Source of the DNA: Capricornis sumatraensis
Taxonomy: Eukaryota > Chordata > Mammalia > Artiodactyla > Bovidae
Assembly (NCBI RefSeq): GCF_032405125.1
Contig: NC_091084.1
Span: forward strand, 44,636,501-44,700,500
Length of the DNA stretch: 64,000 nt
Direction of reading: 5' to 3'
Below, in pieces: positions 23,385 through 33,796 of the stretch. The notes under the pieces are model-generated. The model saw nothing but the letters and a program-made list of their open reading frames with translations, searched no databases and was not told the origin of the DNA. Position numbers and translations under genes: made by a program. Within the stretch, counting starts at the first letter, position 1. Each line of letters opens with the position of its first letter.

Positions 23385-23969
23385 TGTTATGCCCAAGTCT
23401 CGAAATCTCCCAATGACCACCAGGGAGCCAATAAAAAAAACTCTCAAAAGCAAGAGAGTTTTTATTACCAAGCTCGAGCTGGGGCTCCCACCGTTACCGC
23501 CGCAGCGGCTATAGGGAGGAGCCCCGGGTTTTGGGTTACATTGCTTATATAGGGAGTGTTCATGAAAAAAAGAATTTCTAAGTAGGGGGACGTCTGATTG
23601 GTCACTTTCTTTTGAAGGGTTGTGTGTTGGTTTTTGATTGGTCCCTATTACCTAGGTCGACCACAAGTTCCTGAACATTAGGTCAGGAGATTCTGGTCTG
23701 GGGTCTGATTGGCTCATGAGTGGTGGGGTGAGGTCAGGGGATTTCCAAAGGCGCTTTTCCCGGAACCTTACAAAATGGAGTTTTTCTGTTAACAAAATGG
23801 AGTAGCTTAGGTTCTTCAAGACTCTCTAGGCCAGGATTCTTAAGAGCATGTGTATTTCGCAAACCCAAAGCTCTGCAACAAACACTTGTCCTCATTTCAG
23901 TTCTACTCCAGGAAAAGTGAGATCTACAATCTTGGGATAAGGAACAAGTGTGCCACAAAGGCTATAACA
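23385..23969 (-). mobile_element. Solo LTR of an endogenous retrovirus, antisense
   Basis: The 585-bp block starts TGTTAT and ends ATAACA, a matching terminal inverted repeat. Read on the minus strand it has three CCAAT boxes (ATTGG on + at about 23598, 23638 and 23709), a TATATAAG box near 23550, and an AATAAA signal near 23463, i.e. U3-R-U5 order. No gag, pol or env sequence is next to it, so it is a solo LTR. The 6-bp flanks (tgagac / tgaaaa) match only partly, so the target duplication is decayed or the edges are slightly off. Its promoter would fire against SBF2. Confidence 0.75.
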
Positions 23970-24284
23970 TGAAAATGCTAATAGGATTGGAGAGTTAGCT
24001 TTCTACTTATAAGAGCAGTGAGAACACTAAGGCAATATAGCGGAAATTCCTAACCCCTACCCACTACCCTTTTGTTTCTTTTTACAATTAAGATTTCCTT
24101 TGAAGGAAAGCTAAAAGTACATGTTTTAAAAGGGTTTGAAACCCATCCCTGTCTTTAAATGGCCCAGAACATTTCACCAAAATTTTGTTGAATTGATTAC
24201 TCAGCATTTAGTATGAGAATCCAAGTCCCCTGATTCCCAAGCATTTATTTCCCTAATTGAGCTCTAATCCTTTTTCCTGGATCT
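23970..24284. other. Intron sequence, nothing recognised
   Basis: No feature recognised. Confidence 0.5.
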
Positions 24285-24425
24285 ACCACTGCTGCACATT
24301 AGAATCACCAGGAGTGCTTTTAAAGACGCTAGACATGAAACTCCTATCAAAGTTGAAACCAAAATCTCTGGAGCTAAAACCTGGACATAGATGTCTTAAC
24401 AGTTCCACAGTTGAACTGAGAGGTC
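24285..24425 (+). mobile_element. MER5A-like DNA transposon fragment
   Basis: 'tgctgcacattagaatcacc' followed by a GAGTGCTTTTAAA-type segment and 'aaaatctctggagc' resembles the hAT-Charlie element MER5A. Confidence 0.65.
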
Positions 24426-24837
24426 TTTAAAGGTCCTAAAACCCTGAGAATCTGTCATTAACTCCTGTGAAAATACTGGTGATGTCTAATATAGCTTAAT
24501 AACATACTTTACAAGTAGACAGTGATTGTAAAGACATTATTCCTCCATGCCAAGGGGAAAAAATCTGAGATTTTAGGGTCCAAAAAATAGCTTCAAAGCT
24601 TTTTTTCAGATCTGTATGTTTAAAATTCTAAGAAACAAGTTAATGAAAAATAAAGAGCACCTATTTTAATTCATTGCACCTACTGAATCAAATCACAAAG
24701 TATTTATCAGCTCTTTCTTTGTGTTCAGAATCCTTTGGTAGGCTAAGTGAGGAGCCTCAACATAGAATATCTGCCCTCTGTCTTTGAGGAACTTGTGATA
24801 TATTATTATTGAGCTGGGGAAAAAGAGCTTATGCAGT

Positions 24838-25055
24838 AGTAATATCTAATATTGTTTGAATACTTCCTGGGTACCAGATATTGTTTTAAGCATCTTCCAT
24901 ATACCATGCCATTTGTTTTAATTGTCAACATCCTAACCTTGAAAGACTATGAGATTTAAAACCCTATTTACATGTTGATTTATCAGATGAGGAAAATAAA
25001 GCACAGAAAAAATATATAATTTACTCAGTTATTTAAACTCAGATATTCTGAGTTA
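24838..25055 (+). mobile_element. MIR SINE, sense
   Basis: 'gaatacttcctgggtaccag', 'gttttaagcatcttccatat', 'cagatgaggaaaataaagca' in MIR order. Confidence 0.7.
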
Positions 25056-25056
25056 G

Positions 25057-25862
25057 CGGGGAGAAATATCAATTACCTCAGATATGCAGATGACACCACA
25101 TGACACCACTCTTACAGTAGATAGCAAAGAGGAATTAAAGAGCTTTTGATGCAGGTGAAAGAGGAGAGTGAAAAAGCTGGCTTAAAACTCAACATTCAGA
25201 AACTAAGATCATGGCATCCGGTCCCATCACTTCATGGCAAATAGATGGGGAAACAATGAAAACAGTGACAGACTTTATTTTCCTGGGCTCCAAAATCACT
25301 GCAGATGGTGACTGCAACCATGAAATTAAAAGGTGCTTGCTCCTTGGAAGAAAAGCAGTGACAAACGTACGCAGCATATTAAAAAGTAGAGACATTACTT
25401 TGCCTACAAAGGTCTGTATAGTCAAAGCTATATGTTTTCCAGTTGTCATGTACAGATGTGAGAGCTGGACAGTAAAAAAGGCTGACCGCCAAAGAATTGA
25501 TGCCTTGGAACTGTGGTGTTGGAGAATACTCTTGAGAGTCCCTTGGACTGCAAGGAAATCAAACCAGTCAATCAACCCTGAATATTCACTGAGGGACTGA
25601 TGCTGAAGCTGAAGCTCCAATATTTTGGACACCTGATGCAAAGAAATGACTCATTTGAAAAGACCCTGATGCTGGGAAAGATTGAAGGCAGGAGGAGAAG
25701 GGGACGACAGAGGATGAGATGGTTGGATGTCATCACCAACTCAGTGGACATGAGTTTGAGTAAACTTTGGGAGTTGGTGATGGACAGGGAAGCCTGGCAT
25801 GCTGCAGACCCATAGGGTCACAAAGAGTTGGACACAGCTGAGCAACTGAATAACAACAACAG
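25057..25862 (+). mobile_element. BovB LINE 3' part, sense
   Basis: An 806-bp 5'-truncated BovB. It begins just before the reverse-transcriptase YADD region ('aatatcaattacctcagata', with a small duplication of 'gacaccac') and runs to the BovB 3' end and an (AAC)n tail. Two broken ORF2 pieces are open, 25211-25600 and 25600-25815, in different frames. Residues such as 'SWTVKKADRQRIDALELWCW' identify the ORF2 C-terminal region. BovB is known to have moved horizontally between reptiles and ruminants. This copy cannot encode a working enzyme. Confidence 0.93.
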
Positions 25863-25895
25863 TTTTTGAGTCCAAAACTCATTCTTCTAAGCATT

Positions 25896-27252
25896 CAGTT
25901 CAGTTCAGTTCAGTCACTCGGTCGTGTCCGACTCTTTGCGACCCCATGAATCGCAGCACGCCAGGCCTCCCTGTTCATCACCAACTCCCAGAGTTCACTC
26001 AGACTCACGTCCATTGAGTCAGGGATGCCATCCAGCCATCTCATCCTCTGTCATCCCCTTCTCCTCCCGCCCCCAGTCCCTCCCAGCATCAGAGTCTTTT
26101 CCAATGAGTCAGCTCTTCACATGAGGTGGCCAAAGTACTGGAGCTTCAGCTTTAGCATCATTCCTTCCAAAGAACACCCAGGACTGATCTCCTTTAGAAT
26201 GGACTGGTTGGATCTCCTTGCAGTCCAAGGGACTTTCAAGTGTCTTCAACACCACAGTTCAAAAGCATCAATTCTTTGGCGCTCAGCTTTCTTCACAGTC
26301 CAACTTTCATATCCATACATGACCGCTGAAAAAACAATAGCCTTGACTAGATGGACCTTTGTTGGCAAAGTAATGTCTCTGCTTTTGAATATGCTATCTA
26401 GGTGGGTCATAACTTTCCTTCTAAGGAGTAAGCGTCTTTTAATTTCATGGCTGCAGCCACCATCTGCAGTGTGTTTCCCCATCTATTTGCCATGAAGTGA
26501 TGGGACCAGATGCCATGATCTTCGTTTTCTGAATGTTGAGCTTTAAGCCAACTCTTTTACTCTCCTCTTTCATCAAGAGGCTTTTTAGTTCCTCTTCATT
26601 TTCTGCCATAAGAGTGGTATCATCTGCATATCTAAGGTTATTGATATTTCTCCCGGCAATCTTAATTCCAGCTTGTGCTTCATCCAGCCCAGCGTTTCTC
26701 ATGATGTACTCTGCATATAAGTTAAATAAGCAGGGTGACAATATATAGCCTTGACGTACTCCTTTTCCTGTTTGGAACCAGTCTGTTGTTCCATGTCCAG
26801 TTCTAACTGTTGCTTCCTGACCTGCATATAGGTTTCTCAAGAGGCAGGTCAGGTGGTCTGCTATGCCCTTCTCTTTCAGAATTTTCCACAGTTTATTGTG
26901 ATCCACACAGTCAAAGGCTTTGGCATAGTCATTAAAGCAGAAATAGATGTTTTTCTGGGACTCTCTTGCTTTTTCGATGATCCAATTTGATCTCTGGTTC
27001 CTCTGCCTTTTCTAAAACCAGCTTGAACATCTGGAAGTTCATAGTTCATGTATTGCTGAAGCCTGGCTTGGAGAATTTTGAGCATTACTTTACTAGCGTG
27101 TGAGATGAGTGCAATTGTGTGGTAGTTTGAGCATTCTTTGGCATTGCCTTTCTTTGGGATTGGAATGAAAACTGACCTTTTCCAGTCCTGTGGCCACTGC
27201 TGAGTTTTCCAAATTTGCTGGCATATTGAGTGCAGCACTTTCACAGCATCAT
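25896..27252 (-). mobile_element. BovB LINE 3' part, antisense, with target duplication
   Basis: A 1,357-bp 5'-truncated BovB on the minus strand. The 3' end is at 25896 and the 5' truncation point at 27252. A 12-bp direct repeat cttctaagcatt at 25884-25895 and 27253-27264 marks the target duplication. On the minus strand, broken ORF2 pieces lie at 26876-27244, 26445-26906 and 26246-26482; the YADD reverse-transcriptase box is at 26629-26640. Its 3' end faces that of the BovB at 25057-25862, 33 bp away. Confidence 0.95.
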
Positions 27253-27264
27253 CTTCTAAGCATT

Positions 27265-28465
27265 AGTCAATCTATTAAGTACTGAGAGATAATGGAATAG
27301 TTGTTTTTAAGTCACTCTCTTTTGGGCTGTTATTTTTACACAGAAAATAGATAACAAGAATACTGGTACATAGTAAGTGCTGTGTGAGTGTTAGCTATCA
27401 TCATCATCATCATCGTCATGTAGCTTTTTAGTGTCAAGTTTTGACATCCAGGTATGATCAGTAAGGAGCTATCATAGGTGTTTGGGTAAAAGGACCAATA
27501 TGAATTATAGCTTTTATTAATTTTGCAGTAGAATATGGCTTAAAGGAAATACTGATAAGTGCAAGAGAAGGTATTTACAAGAACTGTATTAGAAGTTTCA
27601 TAAAAATAAAACACCATATTTGGAAGTGGTTTTTAATGGTCCCATGCTAAATTACTTCACATAATACAAATGTCTGCTGAAATTGCGCAATTTTGTACCT
27701 TCTATGATTCAGGATAATGTGTCACCATTAATAATTCTTTTCTTCCTTGTGGTTACAATCAAAATTGAACTGGCTTCATCCCGCTATGTATGAATCTTGT
27801 AAGAAAGTTTCCATAGAATAACGATGAAGGTACTAATTCATAGTTCTCAGAAGCTAACAAGTAATGAAGAGGGGTTTTTCTTCCCTCAAGCAAGCCTTTC
27901 AGAATGCTTTTTCTGAAATGTTCTCTGGCCTCCGTTTGCATTTTTACTACCTCTCAAGTTAAGGAAACGTTTGTATTGAGCCAGAATTTTTGTCTATTTA
28001 CTAAGTAATTCATTTCCTGATTGCATGTTTGATGACTTAACTATTATGTTATAAAGACCTGCAGTGTTATAAGAAAAGCTCTGGGTAAAAAACACATTTT
28101 GCTTTATTGTTTTTCTTACAAAACAAATTCATTTGTTTAATTGTGGGTTGAGGGTTGGAGCTGCAGACTGTACTTGGCCAAAACTGAAATCTGTGATCTT
28201 TTCCATTCAAGAAAGTTAACTGAAGCTGACATGACTTCTGGGAAGTGCATTGCAGCTGACATCTGGGCATGCCGCATGCCAAAGTGTTATCGTGAGAAAT
28301 TGGTCCACCAGGAGTGGAATTTGAATCTAGAAGATTAAGTGAAAAAAGAAAAAGTTATCTGGACTGTATCACCTTTTTTGGAATGAACAAAATTAAAATT
28401 TTTACAGCATAATTCTTTGTCTAGTGGGATGCTGTGTCACAATTGGCAGTCACTTATTCTTCCTA
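27265..28465. other. Intron sequence, nothing recognised
   Basis: Unique-looking. A (CAT)n run lies at 27399-27413. The frames at 28067-28338 show no protein pattern I know. Confidence 0.5.
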
Positions 28466-28468
28466 ACA

Positions 28469-28588
28469 TGACTCCGCTCAGTCGTGTCTGACTCTTTGCG
28501 GCCCCATGGACTGTAGCCTGCCAGGCTCCTCTATCCATGGGATTTCCCAGGCAGGAATACTAGAGTGGGTAGCCATTTCCTCCTCCAG
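28469..28588 (-). mobile_element. Truncated Bov-A SINE, antisense
   Basis: 'gctcagtcgtgtctgactct' to 'gccatttcctcctccaggg': a single Bov-A monomer without tRNA head. Confidence 0.88.
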
Positions 28589-28592
28589 GGAG

Positions 28593-28622
28593 ATGCATAT
28601 AATTGCAAAGAATTATATGCAT
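28593..28622. repeat. Perfect 12-bp hairpin beside a SINE
   Basis: Arms ATGCATATAATT (28593-28604) and AATTATATGCAT (28611-28622) are exact reverse complements around the 6-nt loop GCAAAG. It begins 4 bp past the truncated SINE end. Confidence 0.9.
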
Positions 28623-29146
28623 GACTCGAGGCTGTTTCATAGGGCTTCATCCCAGTGTTTTAAAACCTTTTGTGACAGTACATTTTAGAATTACCATCCA
28701 AGCCCCCTGCAGAGTGCTAAACATATCTTTGGTACTCTGAAAAATGTTTGTGGTTATAGTATAATATATTCTTAGGTACCAACACTGTGCAGAGAGCCTT
28801 CTATCCAAATGCAAATCTTATTTTGTGTAACCACTGCCTCAGTTTATTTGTATATTATATTTGTCATCCTGCTTTTCTTCTTGTTCTTAAAAAAGTGAGA
28901 TTCTATGTCCATAGGAATGCTCACTATGCTGTAAAAGGCAAAGGAGCTCTATATCTTTATGTTTATGATCGACATTTGTGTATCTTAGAATACCATCGAC
29001 CCCAGATGTTTTTGTTTTCTGTGGGTGAGCACTTGTCAAAGGCAGTAAGAAGATAAAGGCATACGTCTCACAGGAGGGATGTAAATAAATTATCAGTATT
29101 TCCTATTCTTCCTTCTCCTTAAATCTGAAAATCATACTTTTGTTAT
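28623..29146. other. Intron sequence, nothing recognised
   Basis: The plus frame 28787-29056 (89 codons) shows no recognisable domain. Confidence 0.5.
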
Positions 29147-29275
29147 TTATGTGCTCAGTCGCTTAGTCGTGGCTGACTCCTTGCAACTCCATGGACTGTA
29201 GCCTGCCAGGCTCCTCTGTCTGTGGAATTTTCCAGGCAAGAATACTGGAATCGATTGCCATTTCCTTCTCCAGGG
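29147..29275 (-). mobile_element. Truncated Bov-A SINE, antisense
   Basis: 'gtgctcagtcgcttagtcgt' to 'gccatttccttctccaggg': one Bov-A monomer. Confidence 0.88.
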
Positions 29276-31032
29276 TCTTGTTACTTAAGCCATTGATAAA
29301 AGTGTTGAAAACAGCAGAACTTCATAGCAGGCCACTTGACACTTCCTTTTTGGATAATGTCAATCTACTTAGTAAATATGATGGGAAAGGTAATTTGGAA
29401 TCTAATCACAGAATTGCCTCAGATTTCATGTTAAGGAGTTTACATTAATGTTATTCTTTAGCCACTAAGAACATGCAATAGCATGCTTTGGAACAGGGAG
29501 GTTACCTGCTTGTGTTTCAGAAGCCTAACAGCAGTCTAGAAGATGTTGAGAAGAATTGAGAGGTTGAGGAACAAAAGCCACTTAATAGGCTAGTATAATA
29601 GACAAGTGTCAATGAGAGCACTTAGGGAGAGATCCACTGAGTGGATGGAAATTTATCTATAACATGGTTTGCTTTTAGCAAAGGTGACAAACCAAATGCC
29701 TCTGGAAGCCAAACAAATAAAAATGAGGCAAATGAGTTAAGCCCGCCAAAGGAAGAGAACTCTCCGGTGAGGGCAGCCCCTCCTCAGCTTCAGCAGTTGT
29801 CACCATGCAGGAATATCTTTACTGTGACTTTCAATTTTTCAAGAGAAGTTAGAAATTTAGCTTTTCTGTAGAATCCTTTAATTTTTAAGTGTTGGCTTAA
29901 TTTTTTCAAAGTCCTTGACAGCCAAAAAAAAAAGGAAAGTAATACATTTGCAGCCAGATGTAGCTAATAGGATGCTAGCTTTACGATCTGTAGCTTTTAG
30001 CTTCTTCTGGTTGTGAATTCTTGAGTGTAATAAAGAAAAGTCCTAAGGATAGGAATTAGAAAACTTTTGGCTTCAGAAAAGAATGTATACAAAACTTATA
30101 ACTCTTTTTGTGGATAATGAAAGCAAAGATTTTATTAGCAACTTGTCCCTAAAGAGCACTTTATACGTAGATTATTTTTCTAGTTTAATTTTGCTTAGGT
30201 AGCACTGTTTCCTTCTTATTAGTCAGCATTGTTAGCATTTTTGAGTAATCATAGATTTGATAGAGACTTGTGCAGGAGCTGCTGAGTTACAGAAGTTATT
30301 ACAGCAGAAAATTAATTATGTGGTGCTATAAATACTTAACTCAGTGACTCAGCAAATTCCCTTTAAGTCCAAAGGGAAACATTTTGTACCTAACTCATGA
30401 GGTCTGTTTTTAATTTCTGCAGCTTTGCAGTTGTCCCTATTTGTCACTGATAGATTTTTCAGTGATGAGAGAGGCAAAAAGATAGAGACCACTTTCAGAG
30501 GGAGATTAAGTACTGGGGAAATGAAAGCAGGGGGAACCTTCAGTCAGGGAGTGCTTCAGTGCTTATGGCAGGGGATTACCAGGAAGAAGTCAGAGAACCA
30601 GCTGGAATGACTGTGAGAAATTAGTTTTGTTATACTTTTGGGTGACATTTCAGCTAATAAAATTAGAATGAAAATGGTAATGTTAGAAGCAAACCTCTTG
30701 AAAACATGTAATTAACTTTTTTAGAATTCAGCAAGCATTCTGTATATCCCCAATATCCATATTTAAGATACTTTAACTAGGTATTTGAGTTGATTCCAAT
30801 GTGTGCTAGAGATGGTCTTTGCCATCAAAGGCTTTAAGAGAGAGACTGTATGTACAAAAAAAAAGTTTACTTGTTTAATTAATAGTTTAATACTTAGTTT
30901 CCAAAACCTAAAAAAAAGTTGACCTTTTGATTAATATCTATTATCATCTCTTAATGATTATGTAAAGATAGGAACACATAATATAATTTCTTATAAACAG
31001 TAAGATATTACTGTTTTAAAAAAAACCCTCTA
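29276..31032. other. Intron sequence; holds one exon-like segment
   Basis: No recognised repeat. A segment at 29679-29766 has splice-like edges (ttgcttttag before, gtgagg after); see findings. Confidence 0.5.
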
Positions 31033-31121
31033 TATGAATAGTAAAATTCTTGGCATTAATAAGAGACATAGAGGCTGGGGATTGGGGGTGCAGAGGTGGC
31101 TTTTGTGGTGTTCCTAAAAGT
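31033..31121 (+). repeat. Local duplicated segment, copy 1
   Basis: This 89-bp segment ('gaatagtaaaattcttggca', 'gattgggggtgcagaggtgg', 'gtggtgttcctaaaagt') recurs in the same orientation at 33709-33796 with only a few substitutions and one or two indels. I do not recognise it as a known repeat family. Confidence 0.85.
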
Positions 31122-31387
31122 CTCTTTAAAAAAAAAAGAGATCATTTTAGTCATAATACAAATACTAGTACTCTTTATTGCTATTACATTTTACCACATT
31201 GGCAACTAAAATCTGTCAGTAGTTGTTCTAATATAATTCTGAGAGGAGGTTTTTTTGGTTTTTTTTTTTCTTGAGAGGAGTTTTAATGTGTCATTTTAAC
31301 ACATTCTTGAACTAAAGTAGTCCTAGATGTGAAAAATAGAATGAAATAATAGTTACATAAGTATAAACAGATTCTATGTAAGATAGT

Positions 31388-31690
31388 GTCTTAATCTGCT
31401 CAGACTGCCATAATAAAATACCATAGAATGGGTAGTTTAAACAACAGAATTTTATTTTCTCACAATTTTGGAAGCTGGCAATCCAAGATCAGGGTTCTAG
31501 CCAATTTGGCTTCTGGTTAAGGACTCCCTTTCTGTCTTGAAGCCACCTCTTGCTCCGTCCTCAGGGCCTTAGTTCATGGGGGGTCCAGGTTAGGGAAAGA
31601 GCAAGAACTCTCTGGTATCTCTTCTCATAAGGGCACTAATTCTATCACATTAGGGCCCCACCATAACTTATAACCTCATTTAACTTTGAT
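31388..31690. repeat. Ancient interspersed repeat, left part
   Basis: 'taatctgctcagactgccat', 'gggtagtttaaacaacagaa', 'ctcacaattttggaagctgg' is a familiar old mammalian dispersed repeat that I cannot name securely. It resumes at 32706 beyond a younger BovB/SINE block. Confidence 0.65.
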
Positions 31691-32594
31691 TCAGTTCAGT
31701 CGCTCAGTTGTGTCTGACTCTTTGCAACCCCATAATTCCAGGATTATAGATCCTGGATTCCCTGTCCATCACCAACGCCAGGATTCCCTGTCCATCACCA
31801 ATTCCTGAAGCTTGCTCAAACTCATGTCCATTGAGTCAATGATGCCAGGATTCCCTGTCCATCACCAACTCCTGGAGCTTGCTCAAACTCATGTCTGTTG
31901 AGTTGGTGATGCCATCCAACCGTCTCATCCTCTGTGGTCTCCTTCTCCTCCTGCCTTCAATCTTTCCCATAATCAGCGTCTTTTCTGATGAGTCAGTCCT
32001 TTGCATCAGGTGGCCAGAGTATTGGAGCTTCAGCTTCAGCATCAGTCCTTCCAGTGAATATTCAGGACTGATCTCCTTTAGGATGGACTAGTTGGATCTC
32101 CTTGCAGTCCAAGGGACTCTCAAGAGTCTTTTCCAACACCACAGTTCAAAAGCATCAATTCTTCGGCTCTCAGCTTTCTTCATAGTCCAACTCTCACATC
32201 CGTACATGACTACTAGAAAAACCATAGCTTTGACTAGATGGACCTTTGTTGGCAAAGTAATGTCTCTGCTTTTTAATATGCTCTCTAGGTTGGTCATAAC
32301 TTTCGTTCCAAGGAGTAAGTGTCTTTTAATTTCATGGCTGCAGTCACCATCTGAAGTGATTTTAGAGCCCAGAAAAATAAAGTCAGCCACTGTTTCCACT
32401 GTTTCCCCATCTATTTGTCATGAATTGATGGGACCAGATGCCATGATCTTTGTTCTTTGAATGTTGAGTTTTAAGCCAGGTTTTCACTCTGCTCTTTCAC
32501 TTTCATCAAGTGGCTCTTTAGTTCCTCTTTACTTTCTATGAGGGTGGTGTCATCTCCACCCTCATATCTGAGGTTATTGATACTTCTCCCGGCA
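31691..32594 (-). mobile_element. BovB LINE 3' part, antisense, with internal duplications
   Basis: 5'-truncated antisense BovB. Near its 3' end a ~21-bp motif (ggattccctgtccatcacca) is present three times, at 31755, 31781 and 31848, and a 'gagcttgctcaaactcatgt' type stretch twice, where other BovB copies here have one of each. Broken ORF2 frames on the minus strand: 32088-32399 and 31836-32042. Confidence 0.9.
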
Positions 32595-32705
32595 GAAGTG
32601 GGTAGCCTTTCCCTTCTCCAGGGGATCTTCCCAACCCAGGGATTGTACCCAGGTCTCCCACATTGCAGGTGGATTCTTTACCAGCTTAGCCACAAGGGAA
32701 GCCCT
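32595..32705 (-). mobile_element. Bov-tA head fragment joined to BovB
   Basis: Antisense SINE sequence with the tRNA-like head ('ctttaccagcttagccacaa') starts directly where BovB stops, so BovB ORF2 and SINE are fused with no intervening host sequence. Confidence 0.75.
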
Positions 32706-32801
32706 AACCTTGTTTACTTCCTTCAAATACAGTCACACTGGGGAGGTAGGGCTTTAACATATAAATTTTAGGTGGGCACAATTAGTTCTAACATGGAAAA
32801 T
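32706..32801. repeat. Ancient interspersed repeat, right part
   Basis: 'caaatacagtcacactgggg', 'gggctttaacatataaattt' and 'ggtgggcacaattagttcta' continue the element begun at 31388. Confidence 0.6.
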
Positions 32802-33708
32802 TGAGAGATAGTAACCAGGGAAGTCTTTTTGAAAGAAGCTTTATAGGCCTTTGTGGAATGAAGAGAATTTTAATTATTAGAGATTGGAAGAACAGATTCC
32901 AGGTGGAAGATTCAAATAACTTAACCAATGTCATAGCAGTGAGAAAGCAAATAATATGTTCAGCACACAGAGCATCCAGCTCCTTCACTTGTAGGATAAC
33001 ATCTACAAAAGTGAATGGTATTCAGGAAGTCCAGAAAGAGAGGATGTGGCCAAATTATTTAGTATCTTATGAAACTTCCTTCTCTGGTTTTAGTATTACT
33101 CTAAATAGTTATGTGGCCTTGATCATGTCTCTTTACTTCTGTATCTGTTAGCATCCCCATATGTCAATGAAAAAATTAAACTATCTCTGAGGTTTCTTTC
33201 AACTTATGGAGTCTATACCTCAAAAAAAAATAAGTAATTTAACTTTAACACATATTGTGTGTTGTATGTGCCTGTATACTTTCACATTTGTGCTCTCACA
33301 CCAGCAGATGTGCCCACTTCTGCAAGTGTTTGATGATAGGCATAAAATCTACTGCCACTTATCTGTTGACCTTGAACTCCTCCTACCTCCCCATGAGTTA
33401 GAAACCTTTCTCTGCATATTCCAGGAACCCAGATGGACCTCCCAGAGAGAATTTACCAGGCAAATTGGGGAGATAATTGGTTTCCCCAGCCTTGTTCCAT
33501 GCCTTTTTCCAACTTCATTGGCCCTCCTATTTTCTCTTGCTTCAAATTTCAAGTTCCCTCATGACTGCTTTTTCCAGCCTGCTAAGGAAACTTAATCTCA
33601 AAGCCTTCGTTCATATTCACTGGTAGGCAACTGGATAAAAGTATCCCCAAACCTACAGGGATATTTGCCTTTTAGAAGGAACTAGCCCTTCAACTGTAAG
33701 AATGACAC
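32802..33708. other. Intron sequence, nothing recognised
   Basis: Plus frames at 32801-33151 and 33206-33595 are the longest non-repeat frames in the intron, but neither shows a known domain, and codon content does not look constrained by eye. Confidence 0.5.
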
Positions 33709-33796
33709 ATGAATAGTAAAATTCTAGGCATTAATAAATGGACATAGAGGCTGGGAATTGGGGGTGCAGAGGTGGATTTGTGGTGTTCCTAAAAGT
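33709..33796 (+). repeat. Local duplicated segment, copy 2
   Basis: Second copy of the segment at 31033-31121, same orientation, about 2.68 kb away. Confidence 0.85.

Noticed and set aside
25211..25815. Two plus-strand open frames suggesting a small protein gene
   Set aside because: They are shifted-frame pieces of the BovB ORF2 C-terminal part; the same peptide pattern recurs at five other BovB copies in the window.
33206..33595. 129-codon open frame in the intron
   Set aside because: No family pattern seen, and an overlapping minus-strand frame is also open, so chance is the better explanation.
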